DNA from: Arthrobotrys musiformis | Lineage: Eukaryota > Ascomycota > Orbiliomycetes > Orbiliales > Orbiliaceae | DNA length: 64,000 nucleotides | NCBI GenBank assembly: GCA_036971715.1 | Contig: JAVHJL010000005.1 | Span: 2,294,001 to 2,358,000 of the forward strand | Direction of reading: 5' to 3' | Part shown: positions 13,140-26,846 of the stretch, one piece after another | Layout of the letters: each line of letters begins with the position of its first letter | How positions within the stretch are numbered: position 1 is the first letter of the stretch | Notes under the pieces: generated by a model | Told to the model about the DNA's origin: nothing | The model's database searches: none | Seen by the model: only the letters and a program-made list of their open reading frames with translations | Program-made: the position numbers and the translations under genes

Positions 13140-15215
13140 CTTAGCGATACATATGGCGGATGAGGTTGTCGTAGGTTGATGGAAGGTGGGTTGTTTGAGA
13201 GGGTTAAGAATGAGGATGAGGATGAGGATTATTTAGGTCCGCCGAAAAGCTAATTCCGACGGAATGGAGAAAAAAGGATATCGTCTTCGTCTCGGGAAGG
13301 GAGCGTGACTATTCTCGGATTAGGACAGCGGTTAGCAAATTATTAATATTGTCACTCTTATTATTACCACCACCGAGTTTCGATTTTTCTTCTTTTCTTC
13401 TTTTCTTGCGAGGAACGGACAGGCTTGACTGGATTAGGGATTTTGAGGCACAGCGGAGAAACATATGACGAATGACGATGCGAAGGGATGTCCTGAAGCA
13501 GCATCAAAAACAGCCAACAAGCCAACAATGCAGACAGACAGACAGGAGGTCCATGGCAGGTAATTAGACAGGGAAATGACAATGACGAAATGGTGTTTAT
13601 GTCTTTCGGTCCCTTTGCATTGATGGCCCCGGGTTGCATAGTTGGCATGTCCGTCTGTCTGTATGTCTGTAGGGAGGAGGTAGGAGGAGGGCTTCGAGTA
13701 ATATTACCTCCTGGCAAAGATAGAAACAAGGTATATCCGGGCTTGAAGCTTCACCAAAAAAGGCCAGGGAAAGGGAATACCAAATCAAGGGAGGATGAAG
13801 AGAGACATATAAAACTACAATACAATACAATAGACCGCAATATAAATACAATACCGTACAGTACAATAGATATGGACGTTGTTCAAGTGAATTTCTTCGA
13901 CAGGAACAAGGTGCCGCCTATTGTATCGGATCGTATTGCTTCTGATTATATTGCTCGATTGGATGTATCGTGGATATATTCTCCTTTCTTCCTTCCATGC
14001 ACCGTCCAATGCAATGCAACCGGTGTATTGTATTGTATTCCAGGCCGGGATGTTATTTCTTCCTCTCGCGATGTCTTTCCCCAAAGAAGTAATTGCGAAA
14101 GGAAAGCGAAGAGGAAGAAAGAGATAGAAATAGATATGAACAAGACGATATGTAAGTTATGCACGGAGGTCAGAAGCGAATCCAACCGCTGCTACTTAAC
14201 ATACAATATCATACGGGTTCCTGTCTCTTATTCGTCTCCAAGATGGCGGGGTGGCCTGGAAGACCGCAGCAGCAGGTGAGCAAAGTAAGGTGCGTGTGGG
14301 TGTGTGTGGCAGGTGGAGTTTGGGATGACAGGCAGCGGTGTGTTCGGTAGCTGCCAGGTGACGGGACCACGACAGAAATTGAAATAAATAAGAAAAAGGA
14401 AGGGAAGGACGCCTCCTATTGTATGTCTGTGTGTAGGTGTGTGTGTATATACCTAAACGTCTGCAGTACGTAGTAAAAGTACGAACGAACGAACTATTAC
14501 GACGGGTCCTGACGAAGACGGTGATGGTGGTGATGGTGGTGATGATTATTATGTCGGATAGAAAAAGCCCGTCGATTCGATTCGACTCGATTCGACCTTG
14601 GGACCTGGACTCGATCTCAGGCCTGGAGAAAGGGACGAAAAGAACGGACGGGGGTTGGAAAAGAAAAGAAAGAAAGAAAGAGGAGAAGAGAATAGTAGAA
14701 TAGGATGGGATGGAAGGGTGGATGGATGGATGGGTCAGAATGGGATGGAGGGCCTCACTCAGCCCGAGTCCTCCTGCTCGAGGGTACCGGTACAGTACTC
14801 AGTACCCAGCACAAGAATGTGGAGTGGAGTGGCGGTCTGACCGACCGAACCAGCCTTAAACACCACTCACACACTCACACGGCCCAGCGTTTCACGGCCG
14901 CAGTTTGAGCTCGGTCAGGGTCGTCGTCCTATTATTATTATCCTTACGACACTAGCCGACCTGGGTCGTTTGTTTTTCTCGAGGGGGAGGGAGAATGAGG
15001 AGCTGACCCCGTCCGAAAGAGTCGGCCAATAATGACCTTGACTTGACGGGTAGGTGCAGCTGTGAATTGCTGTTGCTGCTGTTCTTCGCCGATGTTTCTC
15101 TCCAGCTTCCTTCCAAGTTCTGTCCAATCCAATACCAAACATCCAGACACTTCTTCACCCTAAGCGGGGTTCAGAAGTCCGGACGGTATCGAAATCTCCC
15201 CCCATGTCTGTGGAG

Positions 15216-15262
15216 CGACCGACTGACCGGACTAACTGACCGACCGACTGACTGACCGATAG
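15216..15262. repeat. Imperfect GACC/GACT tetranucleotide repeat
   Basis: A run of alternating GACC, GACT and ACTG units, imperfect, within the central gene-poor region. Confidence 0.7.
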
Positions 15263-15962
15263 ACAGTCACAATGGGGGGAAAGGGGAGGAGTGCATGTGT
15301 ACATAAGAAGTATGTAGCATATGTATGTGTATATGTGTATATGAATATTGTATGTATGTAATGTATGATCGTGTCAGGAGGGGAAAGGTGGTTCCAGATC
15401 CAGTAAAGCCTCCAAACTAACAAGCAAAAGAAAAAAAGAAGAAAAACGAGACGAGACGAAAAGAAAATATATCAGACCAAGAAAAAAAGGAACTTATTCA
15501 TACGTTAAAATAAAATTCGTGTCATCAAAAAAATATACTTAAGCATAAGAAGTGCGAATAGAAACTCCAAAAAAAAACTTGTCGACTGCCCGGGGTGGGA
15601 AAAAATAATAATCGAAGCTGTCGTCGTTTCGTCCAAAATGTCGATGCAATCAATGATAACAAAAACAAAACCGGCCACGGGATATAAAATGGCACCCGTG
15701 GACCTCTTGAAGAGAACCTTGCAAGGAGGTTCTTCTCGAGGGTTTGAAAGATTCTAGGATCTATTACAGATCTCTAGATCTATGGGAAATCCTGGCGGGC
15801 AGGCGGATTTCTGAGGGATGGTTGGAGAAGGGAAGAGAAAAAAGATTGGAGGGTGGAGGTGGACGACGGACAGGTTAAGAGGGATGAGGGATGTTGGGAA
15901 ACGAGGCCAAAACAAGCAAGCAGCAAACCAGCAATTAGCTCCCAAGGAAGGGAAGCGACGAT

Positions 15963-16000
15963 GGGCAAGGCAAGGTAGGCAAGGCAAGGTAAGGTAAGGT
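15963..16000. repeat. (AAGGY)n pentanucleotide repeat
   Basis: Repeated units of GGCAA and GGTAA in tandem, imperfect, with no gene nearby. Confidence 0.7.
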
Positions 16001-19000
16001 CAGGGAGTCCAAAATATGCCGGAGACCCTGCAGCATATGCTCCACAGCTAGATATAATAATGCTTCAAACCCACTAGAAACAGTGCTGGAAATTACCTTT
16101 TTTTGCCATCATGACGCCTTCTCCTCTCCTCGACGATAATCGATGGAATGACAGTATAGAGTATGTATGCGCTTATGTAGGTATATACATACACGTCCTC
16201 GTCGTCCAAAATAAAACAAAATAAAAAGGAAGAAGAAGAAAATATATAAAATAGAAACTCAAAAGCTTAAAAGGGAGGAAGTAAAATGTCAAAAAAATGA
16301 TATTAGTCGATGTAAGGATCAAAAGGTACTCTCATGTACCCACCTGCAGACGTTATGGGGTACAGAAGCCAGAAAGGAAGTATCTCGATCTCTGTTGTAC
16401 TTCCTGGTTCGTGCTTGTCGCCCAGTTTTAGATTTCCCTTGGCCTTAGTTCCCAGTAACACCCCTCTCCAGCAAGCAAGCAAGATTGTATCCGAAAGCTT
16501 GTCGAAGGCCTTGCAATAAAGGTAATGTAGGTATGGGTACCGGCGGTCTCTATCTGCTGGTCCTGCACAGGCCCTCCCCTCTACATCTCTTTTTTTATCT
16601 TTTGTCGGCGGAGTGTATACTATGTATACGGGTAATAAGAATAAAAATGCCTGGCTGATAATGCCGGTTCTCGACTTCTAATTGGTGCCCAAAACGAGGA
16701 AACAGGAAGGTGCTTCGCTTCCGCAGCTAAGGTAAATTGCCCATGCTTCTTTCTTGCCCTCCAAAAGTTTCCCGAGTCCGACTACTGCTGTACAGTTCCA
16801 AAAGATGAAAGTTTTTTGTATGCTTACTTTTTTTTTACTTTTTTTCTTTCCGTTAGATATCCCCGTTAACTTTGCGACGATGAGGTTATTGATAGGGGAA
16901 AAGGTGGGAGAGGGAAGTCGGATTCGAAGTCGAAGGGTGGTTGACAAGCGGGAGAGGAAAAAAAGAGGACGGATGATGTCTTGAGAGTGATATCCGATGC
17001 TGGATATAAGTAATGTATCGAAACATATCAAGCAAGCATTATTAGGCTTTCAGGTTCGGCGGGCGGGTGTGCTTCGACATCAGACGACAAAATGGAAGGA
17101 GCACCGCTCTTTCTTTCGTCGGCTCGAGATGATCTCTTGCAAATTATATCATCTGGATTCCCATTCTTCGACCGGGATCAGAGCTGGTGCCGGGAGGACC
17201 TCTACAATTGCTAGGAAAAAACAAAAAGAGCAAAAAAGTACCATATCTTTTGATCTGGTGTAGCGAATAAGGTATGTGGAGGGGGGATGTCTTGTTTGGC
17301 GCGGTGTGTGGGTGTGTGGGTGTGTGTGTGGGTGGGACACAGGCATGGGTTCACCGAGGTTGCTGCAGCAGACAGAAAAGGGATTTCCGCTAGGTAAGAT
17401 AAATGACGACGGTGGATGGGGAAGAAGGATAGGATAATGACACCGCTGTGGCCCGCCGATACAAGAGCTAGATCTCGTACTTAGCCTCCTCCTCCTGCAT
17501 TGGGGCATCCCACGCCTCTCTTCTATGTGGTACTCTCGATCTCTCGCGCTCTCTCACTCTACCTGAGACAGACAGAACAGGCTGGTACGGCATACGGAAT
17601 CTAGTTTTATACATTGTGAACATATACCAACATATAGCATCTCCTGATATGAGAGAAGAAAAAAAAACTTCGAGGTTGAAATTCCTCTATCGATGCTGCC
17701 CTCCATAGGCGCCATGCTTCTCGACCGTCTATAGATCCCATTTGACCTCCGGATCTGGTTACTTCCAGTTATAAATTTAGCCACCTCAATAAACCCTGCG
17801 ATCTTCAATTCCATTTGTTCGCTCAGTTCCCTACTTCTTCCTTTGACAAGATCAGACGGACCGGCAAACATTTACTAGCTTAGCTATTACGTTCATGGCA
17901 TGATTGGGGGAAAACCTGTGCCTCCTTCCGATTGAGCTTGGTCTGGTTTTGCAATTTGTAAAGTACCAGAGTTACGAAGTACATACTTCTCAATTACATA
18001 CTCCCATACACGCTCCAAGACCCTGCGCGGCAAATATTCATCGATATTACGATGGTTAGGGTAGTAAAAACAGGCAAGGTGTTCCTCCCAATTCTACGGA
18101 ACAAAAGATTTCCTCAGATGATATTGGACAGATGAACGCCAGTACCTGCTTTTTAGTTCTCGAAGCTATTACCGCTCTAGTAGTTTACCGGTCCGTAGTT
18201 AATTTTTAAACCTCCAATCTCCTTATGATCAGACCATATAAGAGCCCCTCAATGCCCAATAACCTCTTACCGTCTACACTTACAAATGAAAATATTTTCC
18301 GTTCATCGAAGCTGCCTGGAGAGGTTCCTTTTTTTTATTCCTGTTCTCGCTCCGATAAACGGACTGCGGGAACGGGATTCTGAGGCATGGAATGTACGCC
18401 ACTGTTTGACCAGATTGTGATACCTTTCTCACGCATATAAATCCTTGGAGGGAGGGGGATGACGGGACCTTGGGGTATTTTGCCAGCGCTCTTATTCGAT
18501 CCAGCCCCACTCAAACCGCGACGAAAAAACGAAGTATGTAATATGGAAGAAGTACCAAGCAGTTTACCCAAGTACCACGCCACACGTAGTCCCATAGGCG
18601 AAATCGCCCAAGAGAAAACAAGAAAGAAAGAGAGAAAAAAGAAGGCGTCCTCACGAGATCAAGTTGAGTAAAAACCAAAGAATTCCCGTCTACTGAAGAC
18701 AAGGGGAGGAAACCCTCGATCGATATCCCGCGCGCGGGGTCTTTTTCCCTCCCATCTCTCTTATCGCAAAGAAAATTTTTTAGGATCACGAGTTTTACAA
18801 CCGCTTTTTCTTTTCTGGTTCGAGGCTAGGCATGGGTTTCCGTCAATATAAGGCGGGAATAAAGAAAAAAGGGCCTTATGCTAGTACTACGGCGTTGCTA
18901 CTAGAAGCATCAGAAAGAAGAAAGTCTAATTAGCAAATCGACTTTTGAAATTAGTCTCTTACTACAGACTCGCTGACGCGAATCGGAGACGCTCCTTCTT

Positions 19001-22000
19001 CCCACCCTACCCTCCAATGCATCGCAATAGGCAGGGAAGAACAGCTTTTGGTATGACCATGTGGAGAAGGTCTTGAACAAGAAAAACCAAGATTCAAGCA
19101 CACACCCACAAAAAAAAGTTGAGGAGCTCCAACAATTTTTCTTTTCGAGAAGGGAAGACGGTTTTCTCTTATCTGTTTGGCTGTCTCATCCCATCTCTGG
19201 CTCATCAGACTAATCCTATTTCAGAACCAACATCCTTTTCCCTTCACGAAACGAAAATGTCCCTTCTCGAAGTGCGAAAGCTGGAGATATACATCTGTGT
19301 ACCATACATACGCATCCAAAACCCCGTTTTTTGATTATATGGTACCTTTATTACTTATCGCTCATGTAGTCTTTTTTGCCCCGGAGGAACAGTGAATCGA
19401 AAGACATCCCGTCGATGACATTAAAAAAAAAACCAAGGAAATACCATTTTATACATCTTCTTATCAACCGCTGCAATGATCTGCACAATATCTCCAACCT
19501 GCTGCAGTGAGCGCTGGACCCTTTATATGCTCACCTCGATCTGCGCAATACTATCAGATCCTGGACCCTTGGTGATGATATAATAGGTTTCCTGAGGGTT
19601 TAAAATCCACACGATAACTCGATCCGCGATGCAGCACGGTGCGGGGAAACAATTAACCCAAACCCTCATCGATAATCGATGCATCCCAAAAAAAATTTTA
19701 TTCCCCTCCCCAAAAGCAAGAGTTCGCAATCGGGTTTAGGTAACATCTTGACAGGGTGTCAAAGGATCAAGATAGACATATGTACAGTACATGTACCTTT
19801 TTTGCCCACTGCAAGATTCAAACCGTTCTACCCCTCGCTCGCAAAAGAGGACTCAGAATAGTGTTAGTAGTCATGTGTCGTCGACATAAACGAGGCTGAG
19901 ATTTCTAATTTGGATATGTCCATTATATCACCAAAAAAGTGCCGCCTGGTTCCGCGAAAGTTGGCCCTAGCGAGAGACATTGGAACCCTCGAGCTTACAC
20001 AGACCGGCCAATGCTCACGTTTGGACCATATGAAGAAAAATTACCGGAAGCTAAGAAGAACCATTGAACAAAAAAGCAACACCCACTAGCTCAAGTTCCT
20101 CAATAATCCGATATTCGTTCATGCGCATATTGCTACAATACTCGCGCGCGGGCTGGATGAGTTTTCTAGCCTTACCTATATCTCGAGCAAGTCAACGAAG
20201 TATCTCTGGATAGTGGAGCCACCCTCCACATTCCCTGCATTCCAGAACTTACTACTACCATCATTTCTATCCCATCTTCTGAAACCCATAATTCTGCGCG
20301 GTTTATTTGCGCAATCCAGACGAATGAATAAAAAGTGCAGGTAAGCTCCCAGACCCCGTTGAATCTTAGAAAAAGAAACAAGGACTCTGTAGGTCAAAAG
20401 AAGAGCCGGGCTCCAAGGATCGCATGACGAAGCGAGACATGGGCGCATTCCATGGCAGCGCATCCTAATGAATCAAAGCAGCCTCTCCATACTTCCGCAC
20501 CTCTTAACCTCCTCCCCAAAGAAGAAAAGAAAAAAAGAGGGATCCCATGCGGAATATATCGAAAAGCTAGAAGCAAGCCACCGATACCAAAATCCAATAC
20601 TCAATCCTAATGGAACCTCCAATCCGTGCTTTCTCTCTTTTCGCAACATATATCTGTATATTCTTTTTTTTATATCCCATTATTTTTTTTATTTTTTTGA
20701 AATGTGGATTTGTGGGATCACATGCAACCTTTTATGTATCTGTCAGCCCCATCTGCATTGCATGTCGCCTCCTACACACATTCATCGTTGAAACACCAAG
20801 TTACTCATCATCAATCCTCTCCTACAAAAAATCGATAATCGTTCCTAATTTTGTATCATGATAACCAGGACAAACCCTTCAAGTGACCCTTCAATGTCTA
20901 AAAAAAATGTTGGAAATTACAACTTAGTGCCCTTCAAACCCATGGCAGGGCTTCCCTAGCTCCCAAAACCCCTAAGGGAAAAAAAAAAAGCAAAAGCTCG
21001 GATGTGAACAAAAAAGACTAGGCTGATGTCATTACCACCGGGTCCCAGGCCGACCAATACTGTTTAATCAAAATTTTGGTTCCCTAAAGCTCACCCAGCT
21101 AGCTAACAGCTCTATTATGCGCATTGGAATGTTCTCACTTTACCCAAGAAGGCGGAGGGTTTTTCGCATTCTTTCAAAAAGAAAAAAAGGGTCCCTTATC
21201 GCCAATACAACCAACTATAGCTACACAGTAATAGCTAAGCTAAAAGCTAGCAGAGGTCATCCACGAAAAAAAAACCACCATGCCCTCCGAGGCGCTTAAA
21301 CGGCCAGCGGCCGCCCATGCGATTGCGATTGCGATTCTCCGAAAGCTAAAGGTGCGATTTTAACCAAAAAAGAAGCGTGCGTACGTGCGTATTGAGGGAA
21401 AGAGTGCGAAAGGATATTCCAAAATCCTTGGTTTTTTTGATCAGCGGGAAATCGTATATGGTCTTGGTATTGAGCTCGTCGTCTACGCATTTCACTAGCG
21501 TCCTGATGGGCGGACGGGACCACGATACCAGGCAGTTCTCAACCTACTATGCCGAAGATCAGTTTTAAGGCGGGGCAAAGGGACAAAAAGTCAAGGCGGG
21601 ATTTTCAATTAAAAACGACGACCGTGATTATCGATTCTCTCTGACGAAGGAAGACGAAAAAGAGAAGCACAACAGCTCTGATTAAACCACCTACCTAGTC
21701 TAGTCTTTAGAACAGCCCAAAATTCTTTTATCCGCTTTGCACTTACAGCTTTTGCTTCTTACATAGCTTCGAAGGAAAAAAGAAAGAGGACGTGACGTTG
21801 AATGGCAGCCAATAAGCACGTTTTGTTGCAATATTCGTTCTTCCTCGCATCCGCATACCGCTTTACTCGCCTTTTGCCCTCTGAAGATAGAAGCTGTGTG
21901 GTTTTTTTTTAATCTGGGCGGTACAGTTCGCATAAACGAGAGTTCTCCAGGACATGGGGTTCCCTTTTCCTGCTGACAAGGGTTTCCCAGCTCTCCAAAT

Positions 22001-25000
22001 TCCATATGACAAGAGGATTTAGTGGGGAGTGGCGAACGTTTGGCTAAAAGGGATCTATCCTCTCTTTTGCTTTTCCGTTCCTTTTCAAGCTAGCCTTTGA
22101 TAGAAGAGCAAGAGGTAGCTAGAACAAGTACCTTTTCTTCGATAACGTCTACGAAAGATACATCTTGATGAAATAGGTTACATGCACCTATTTTGTGATT
22201 AATGTTGGTCCGCGATTGGTCACATGGACTAATAAAAATTTTTTTATTCTTTTTCCTGCATCATGCATGATGGATTGAGCCAGGGAAAGCGACCAAGCTC
22301 GGTTTGCCTCCAAGGGTCCAGAAAAGTATGTATATGGGCATACGTACCTCTTTGTCATATATGTAGAAAATGAATGGCAAGTTCGGGATACAAATTTATC
22401 TCGCCAATGGAATTTACTCCCATGTGCGTCGGAGCGATGCCGTTTCGTCGACAAAGCCTTGTACCGGTATGTACATGATGTATACATCCCCCTTCCCCCT
22501 CGGATTCCCTCCACAAAGATCTTCGAAAGCGAAAAGATGGTGTGTGGGAAACAAGGTCCCATTGAGAATGTAAACTGGAATGGGGGCGAAAAAAAAAAAA
22601 AAATACAGCGTCGCATATCGGAATTTAACTTGGGCTGGATGATCAATTATCAAACGGCTGTCATTGGGAATTTTCTGGTGATTGGATGGAACTGGTTTTT
22701 GGTCAAAATTTGCAACCTGTCAACGCATGATGATATATCGGTCCAAGTGTCCAAGTAATTGGGTTAGGTTCGGGCTTTAAAATCTAACTTTCTTAAGAGT
22801 AATCCTTCAACGACTTGTGTTATCATTATTTTGAGTAAAGATTATATCCATATCGATTCCGCGAGAAGTCTAATCCGCTCACAAGCGAAACGGCTAAACC
22901 AAAGTCTCCATAATGCATCCATTATCAGATAACAGGTCGTACCCTTGTGCAAGGCCGTTACTTCCCATACCCTTGGGGGCGCACAGACCATTGAAAAAGG
23001 ATATCGTATCCCCACGCCTAGAACTAGTACTAACCGTTCAACAGAGTCACAAGTAAGAAAAAAAGGCGAAAGGCGAAAACAAGAAGGGTTCAAGTCAAAG
23101 CTCTACATATATCACAAGAAAAGGGGAAAAAAGGGTAGAAGATTTACCACAGCGCCAAATGCGACTAACATCGAAATAATATATCCCAGCTTCCCTTCCC
23201 TCTTCTCCCTTCCTCCCCTCAAAAATTTAAGCTCGTAAGATAAATGTTGGAAAAAAAAGTTCAACCCCACCATTTTCACTTCTGATTTTCCCTTACGAGA
23301 TATCACAGATTTAGCCCCCCTTCCTCTTGCGAAATTAATTTAAACAGCGAGAGTCAGAAGAAGGACCTGGTCGGTTATACCCTTCCTGGTATTATTATGA
23401 CGGCTCGGGGAAGCTCGAAGCACCATGGCTTGCATTCCGATGCATGTCCCTACTACACTGCATATGTATACCCACCGCCTTAGCTTCAATGTATCAAAAA
23501 CAACCCCCCATGTGCATGTACCTCCCCGCCGGGGGGTAGTTATAAAAGGTACATTTTTGATAGGAAGGAAAAAATTGGAATTTGCATTGAACACGGGAAG
23601 TGAAGAAAAAACGTCAAAAAATGGATCGCAGAATAGGGTAGACTGCTTTGGGGTGGAGTCACGATATACGGTCCCGAGTTCACGACATTTTGTTCTCCTT
23701 CTCTTCCCACTTTTTTTCTCCCCCGTTTAGCTACATACAGAGTATGTACATACGCAGATAACCAGAGTCTAGACATCGAAGCCTAGCCTAGCTATCTTGA
23801 CTCAAAGAATTACCCCACCTCCTTACAAGGTGTTTTTGCGACGGGGTATATGCAGTGTCTCGCTCAGAAAATGTTGTGCTCGTTCACAAGTAGTCTCTTT
23901 TCTCGACGGGCTGCAATCCCACGTTTCAAGAAAATCCTAGGCACGAAAGGGAAGCAGCCAGGAACCTCGCAATGCGAAATGGAAATGGCCGGATCCGGCG
24001 ATTAGGGGCGCAGGATTCCTTGTAGTTACACCCTTCCCCTCTGCCTAGTGGTTTCGCTAATGTCAAGTAACAACGGTCGACAGTACGTTGCGTATGTAGT
24101 CTACATTACATGCGTACTATACGAGGTAAGTTTGGGGTTAGTTTAGCCATTCGAGACGGTTTAGTCTCTTTAGCCAGGAGGAAAAGGGAAAACTAAGTTT
24201 GAAAGCAAGGGAGGCGCCCCGACAGGGGGGTCATGGAGGGAAAAAAATACAACGTGCATTTGTGCAACGCAGTTTTGGGAACTTGTGGAGTAAATCTCTC
24301 AAGCATTCCTCGTTTACGACGATCGGGTTAAACGGCCCTCTTTTTTTTTGCTTGTGTATTACTTTGAGGTTTTTGGATTCTGAGACGGGTTTGGGTACGT
24401 TGGGTCGGGAAGACAGGAGGTCTAGAATGTCCCGAGTCTTGGCTGATGCGGGAGGTAAGGGGGAGCTCCAGGAACCCTTGACTGCTTGTACGACATTCAT
24501 TCATTACATTCTTTTGGTATAATTGAATTTAAGAGAGGTTTTTTATGATATCGGGATATAAATATCGTGATATCGTATCAATTGTTGCATTATTTGACTT
24601 CGGGAGTCGAGTGACGGTACACGGCTCATGCCGGTATATCTACAATCCGGCATCCACAGTCGGTAGATTTTTATACAAGGGAAGCTTCCAGGCGTACGCG
24701 TATTCTAGATAGAAGTCTGATCCTGTTTCAGTCTGCCGTCAATACCTAATACGCCTGCGTCTACAATATACAACATACAACAAGCGTCTGCAAGACTAGA
24801 TCAGGACCAGACTCTTAGTTCCGACATACCCAACACAGTCTGTTGTAGAGCTCCCGTAGTCAGCTAGCTAGCACATTTCGAGACTACCTTGAAACCTAGA
24901 CGACGAAGCTAATGGGTACCCAAGTACATACTCAAGTATGTATACAGGTGTAAAAATCCATGTCGTTGGTTAACCCATGAGTCGACGTCGAAATATAGTT

Positions 25001-26087
25001 TTCCAACCCACTCACACTCACCCGCACCCCCCATATACGTACCCCAACTATACCCCCTCGAGCCTGGTTATCAGACAAGTGCGGGGCACCACACACTTCT
25101 GGTGTACATGTACATATACCAGAAGGTATGACATCTGCACCCATTCCATATCTCTCCTTCAACCCTCGCTGTAATATATACAAACCCTAACATTAATATA
25201 TACAAACGAACTAATGCACAGTCAAACATCAATTACCCAATCCGGTAGCTGGAGGAGTAATTAAAGGTCCTTGGACGTACATATAAAAGAAGGCTTGCAT
25301 TAGTTGCTATGCGGATACGTCGAAAGCCCTGCCGTCGGTTTTGTTTCATTGGTCAAGGGTGTGGGAAAAGGGTATGACATTGGCGTATCTGACCGGCTTA
25401 GAACGGAGTTCTCCCGTCGACGCGGCTGGATTTGGAAGATGTTAGAGGGGGGTGAGATTATGGGATTTTATTTTGTCGGTGGGGCTGCCCGAGCGGTAAC
25501 GGGGCTTGATACTGTACCGTGATACTGGATCTGTCAATTAGGAGTATTTTCCCTCGCCGGTTATCTTTTTACGATTTACGGCGTGGATTGGGAGACCCGC
25601 GGCGGTGGGTTTGGCGCTGATTAGTGAGAAATGACGTTGGACATTATGGCTTTGGCTTCGGGGAATTAATTCAATATCGCCTTTCCTGGGCGGCTGCGAC
25701 GATTTTCTTCGTTGGTAAGGATGGATATACGGGACCGTATATGCACAGATTTGATATAACGGTATTTCTTCTCCGATATAACCTCTTGAATATCAAGTGT
25801 TCACTTGTTTAGCTAACTCGTCACTTGGAATTGGTTTGTTTTTAAATCCGACAAAGCCAAATAGTAAGACTATTGACTGGTCTCGTACCATAGCTAACGA
25901 TAAATAAAAATGTAGAGAGTACCAGTCAACATGGTCCTCCGTGGCAAAGCAGGTAGAACAAGGCATGGATCAAAATCGGAAAACCGAATACAAAATGGGG
26001 CGGATATGAAGCCTACACGCTAGGCTACAGGAAGGACGTGCCACCGGTTCAAAGTAGTCGAGGTACCGTAAGTGAAAGGTGGTGGGA

Positions 26088-26846
26088 TTACTGTTCCATC
26101 GCCTTGCCGTAGGTTATAAAAAAGTCCATGATGTGCCGAAAATCCCCTAGATTAAGATCGTGATGGGTTTCAGAGCGATAGACGTCCTCCCAGAGTACGA
26201 CAATGGGGCCGCACCACCTGTGGGCAGGCACTTCCCCAGACCGACCAACGGACGTAAGTATACTTTGATTGATGGGAGAGCCGTCTATTAAGAAGTCATC
26301 TCGATGGCAAACAGCGATCTTTCCGCCCCTTGAGTTCCCAGTGAGAGTATAATTCCCGAGCCGTCGTTTCGTAATCGGATTGTAGTCGCAAAATGTACTT
26401 CTCTTGAATGAGTTTTTTCCAAAGTAAGCTTTGGAGTCCCAGCCTTCGTAGCGTTCGGGGTATTCGGGGTCGCTGGTTGTTTTCCATTCGAAAAGGACCC
26501 AGTTCAGTTGTGGCTTCTCCTCATTCGGTGGGAAGAATATAGCCCTCTTGTGAGCTGGGGATGGACGAGGTTCTTCGTTTGCGAATGATTCGCAAAGGAT
26601 CTTGTGACTGGGCCAGTCTTTCTTCTGGCATGGTTTTGAGCAATACCAAACACTTTTGCATCGGCCACACTTGTCGGCAGGCTGTTTATTGCACATCACA
26701 CAAGAGTCATCGGGCTCTTCTTTGGAACTGGGGAAGTCCCAAGGACTATATATAAGGGGAAACCATCAGAATACTAGCTTGGGTGACTGCGGGGGATCCC
26801 GAGAATTAACTCACCCGTATGATGGGATTACATTAGCTCTGCCCAT
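26088..26846 (-). CDS. MYND-type zinc-finger protein, 229 aa
   Basis: Two exons: 26846-26815 and 26745-26088. The intron begins GTGAGT and ends TATAG. The join restores the full zinc finger, which supports the model: C26-x2-C29-x7-C37-x2-C40-x5-C46-x3-C50-x7-H58-x3-C62, with YCSKPCQKKDWPSHK between the last ligands. This is the complete MYND signature, a protein-interaction zinc module. The rest (about 63-229) is rich in aromatic residues and matches no domain I recognise; no SET domain is visible. Many fungi carry expanded families of short MYND proteins with divergent C-termini, and this looks like one of them. The target and role are unknown. It lies alone between two gene-poor stretches. 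Confidence 0.85.

Larger units (their letters stand above)
13140..26087. other. Gene-poor stretch with microsatellites
   Basis: About 13 kb in which I find no supportable gene. Open frames are short and overlap on both strands. The longest, 13590-14279 (+), runs through an (ACAAT)-like repetitive tract and has no recognisable motif. Short tandem repeats are frequent: GAC-rich repeats at about 15216-15262, (AAGGY) units at about 15963-16000, GTGGGT repeats at about 17303-17336 and (GCGATT)3 at about 21318-21336. The plus strand is purine-rich between about 13200 and 18000. The part next to 13139 must hold the promoter of the LRR gene. The remainder could be long regulatory DNA or degraded repeats. 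Confidence 0.45.

Noticed and set aside
13590..14279. 229-codon plus-strand open frame
   Set aside because: It runs through an ACAAT-type repeat, shows no domain, is overlapped by antisense frames and has low-complexity ends; probably fortuitous.
17480..17540. Minus-strand tail reading DAPMQEEEAKYEI before a stop
   Set aside because: It looks like a protein C-terminus, but no upstream exon with good splice signals could be joined to it.
24231..24500. Minus-strand 89-codon frame with Lys/Pro-rich sequence
   Set aside because: An equally long frame lies opposite; there is no motif and no splice partners.
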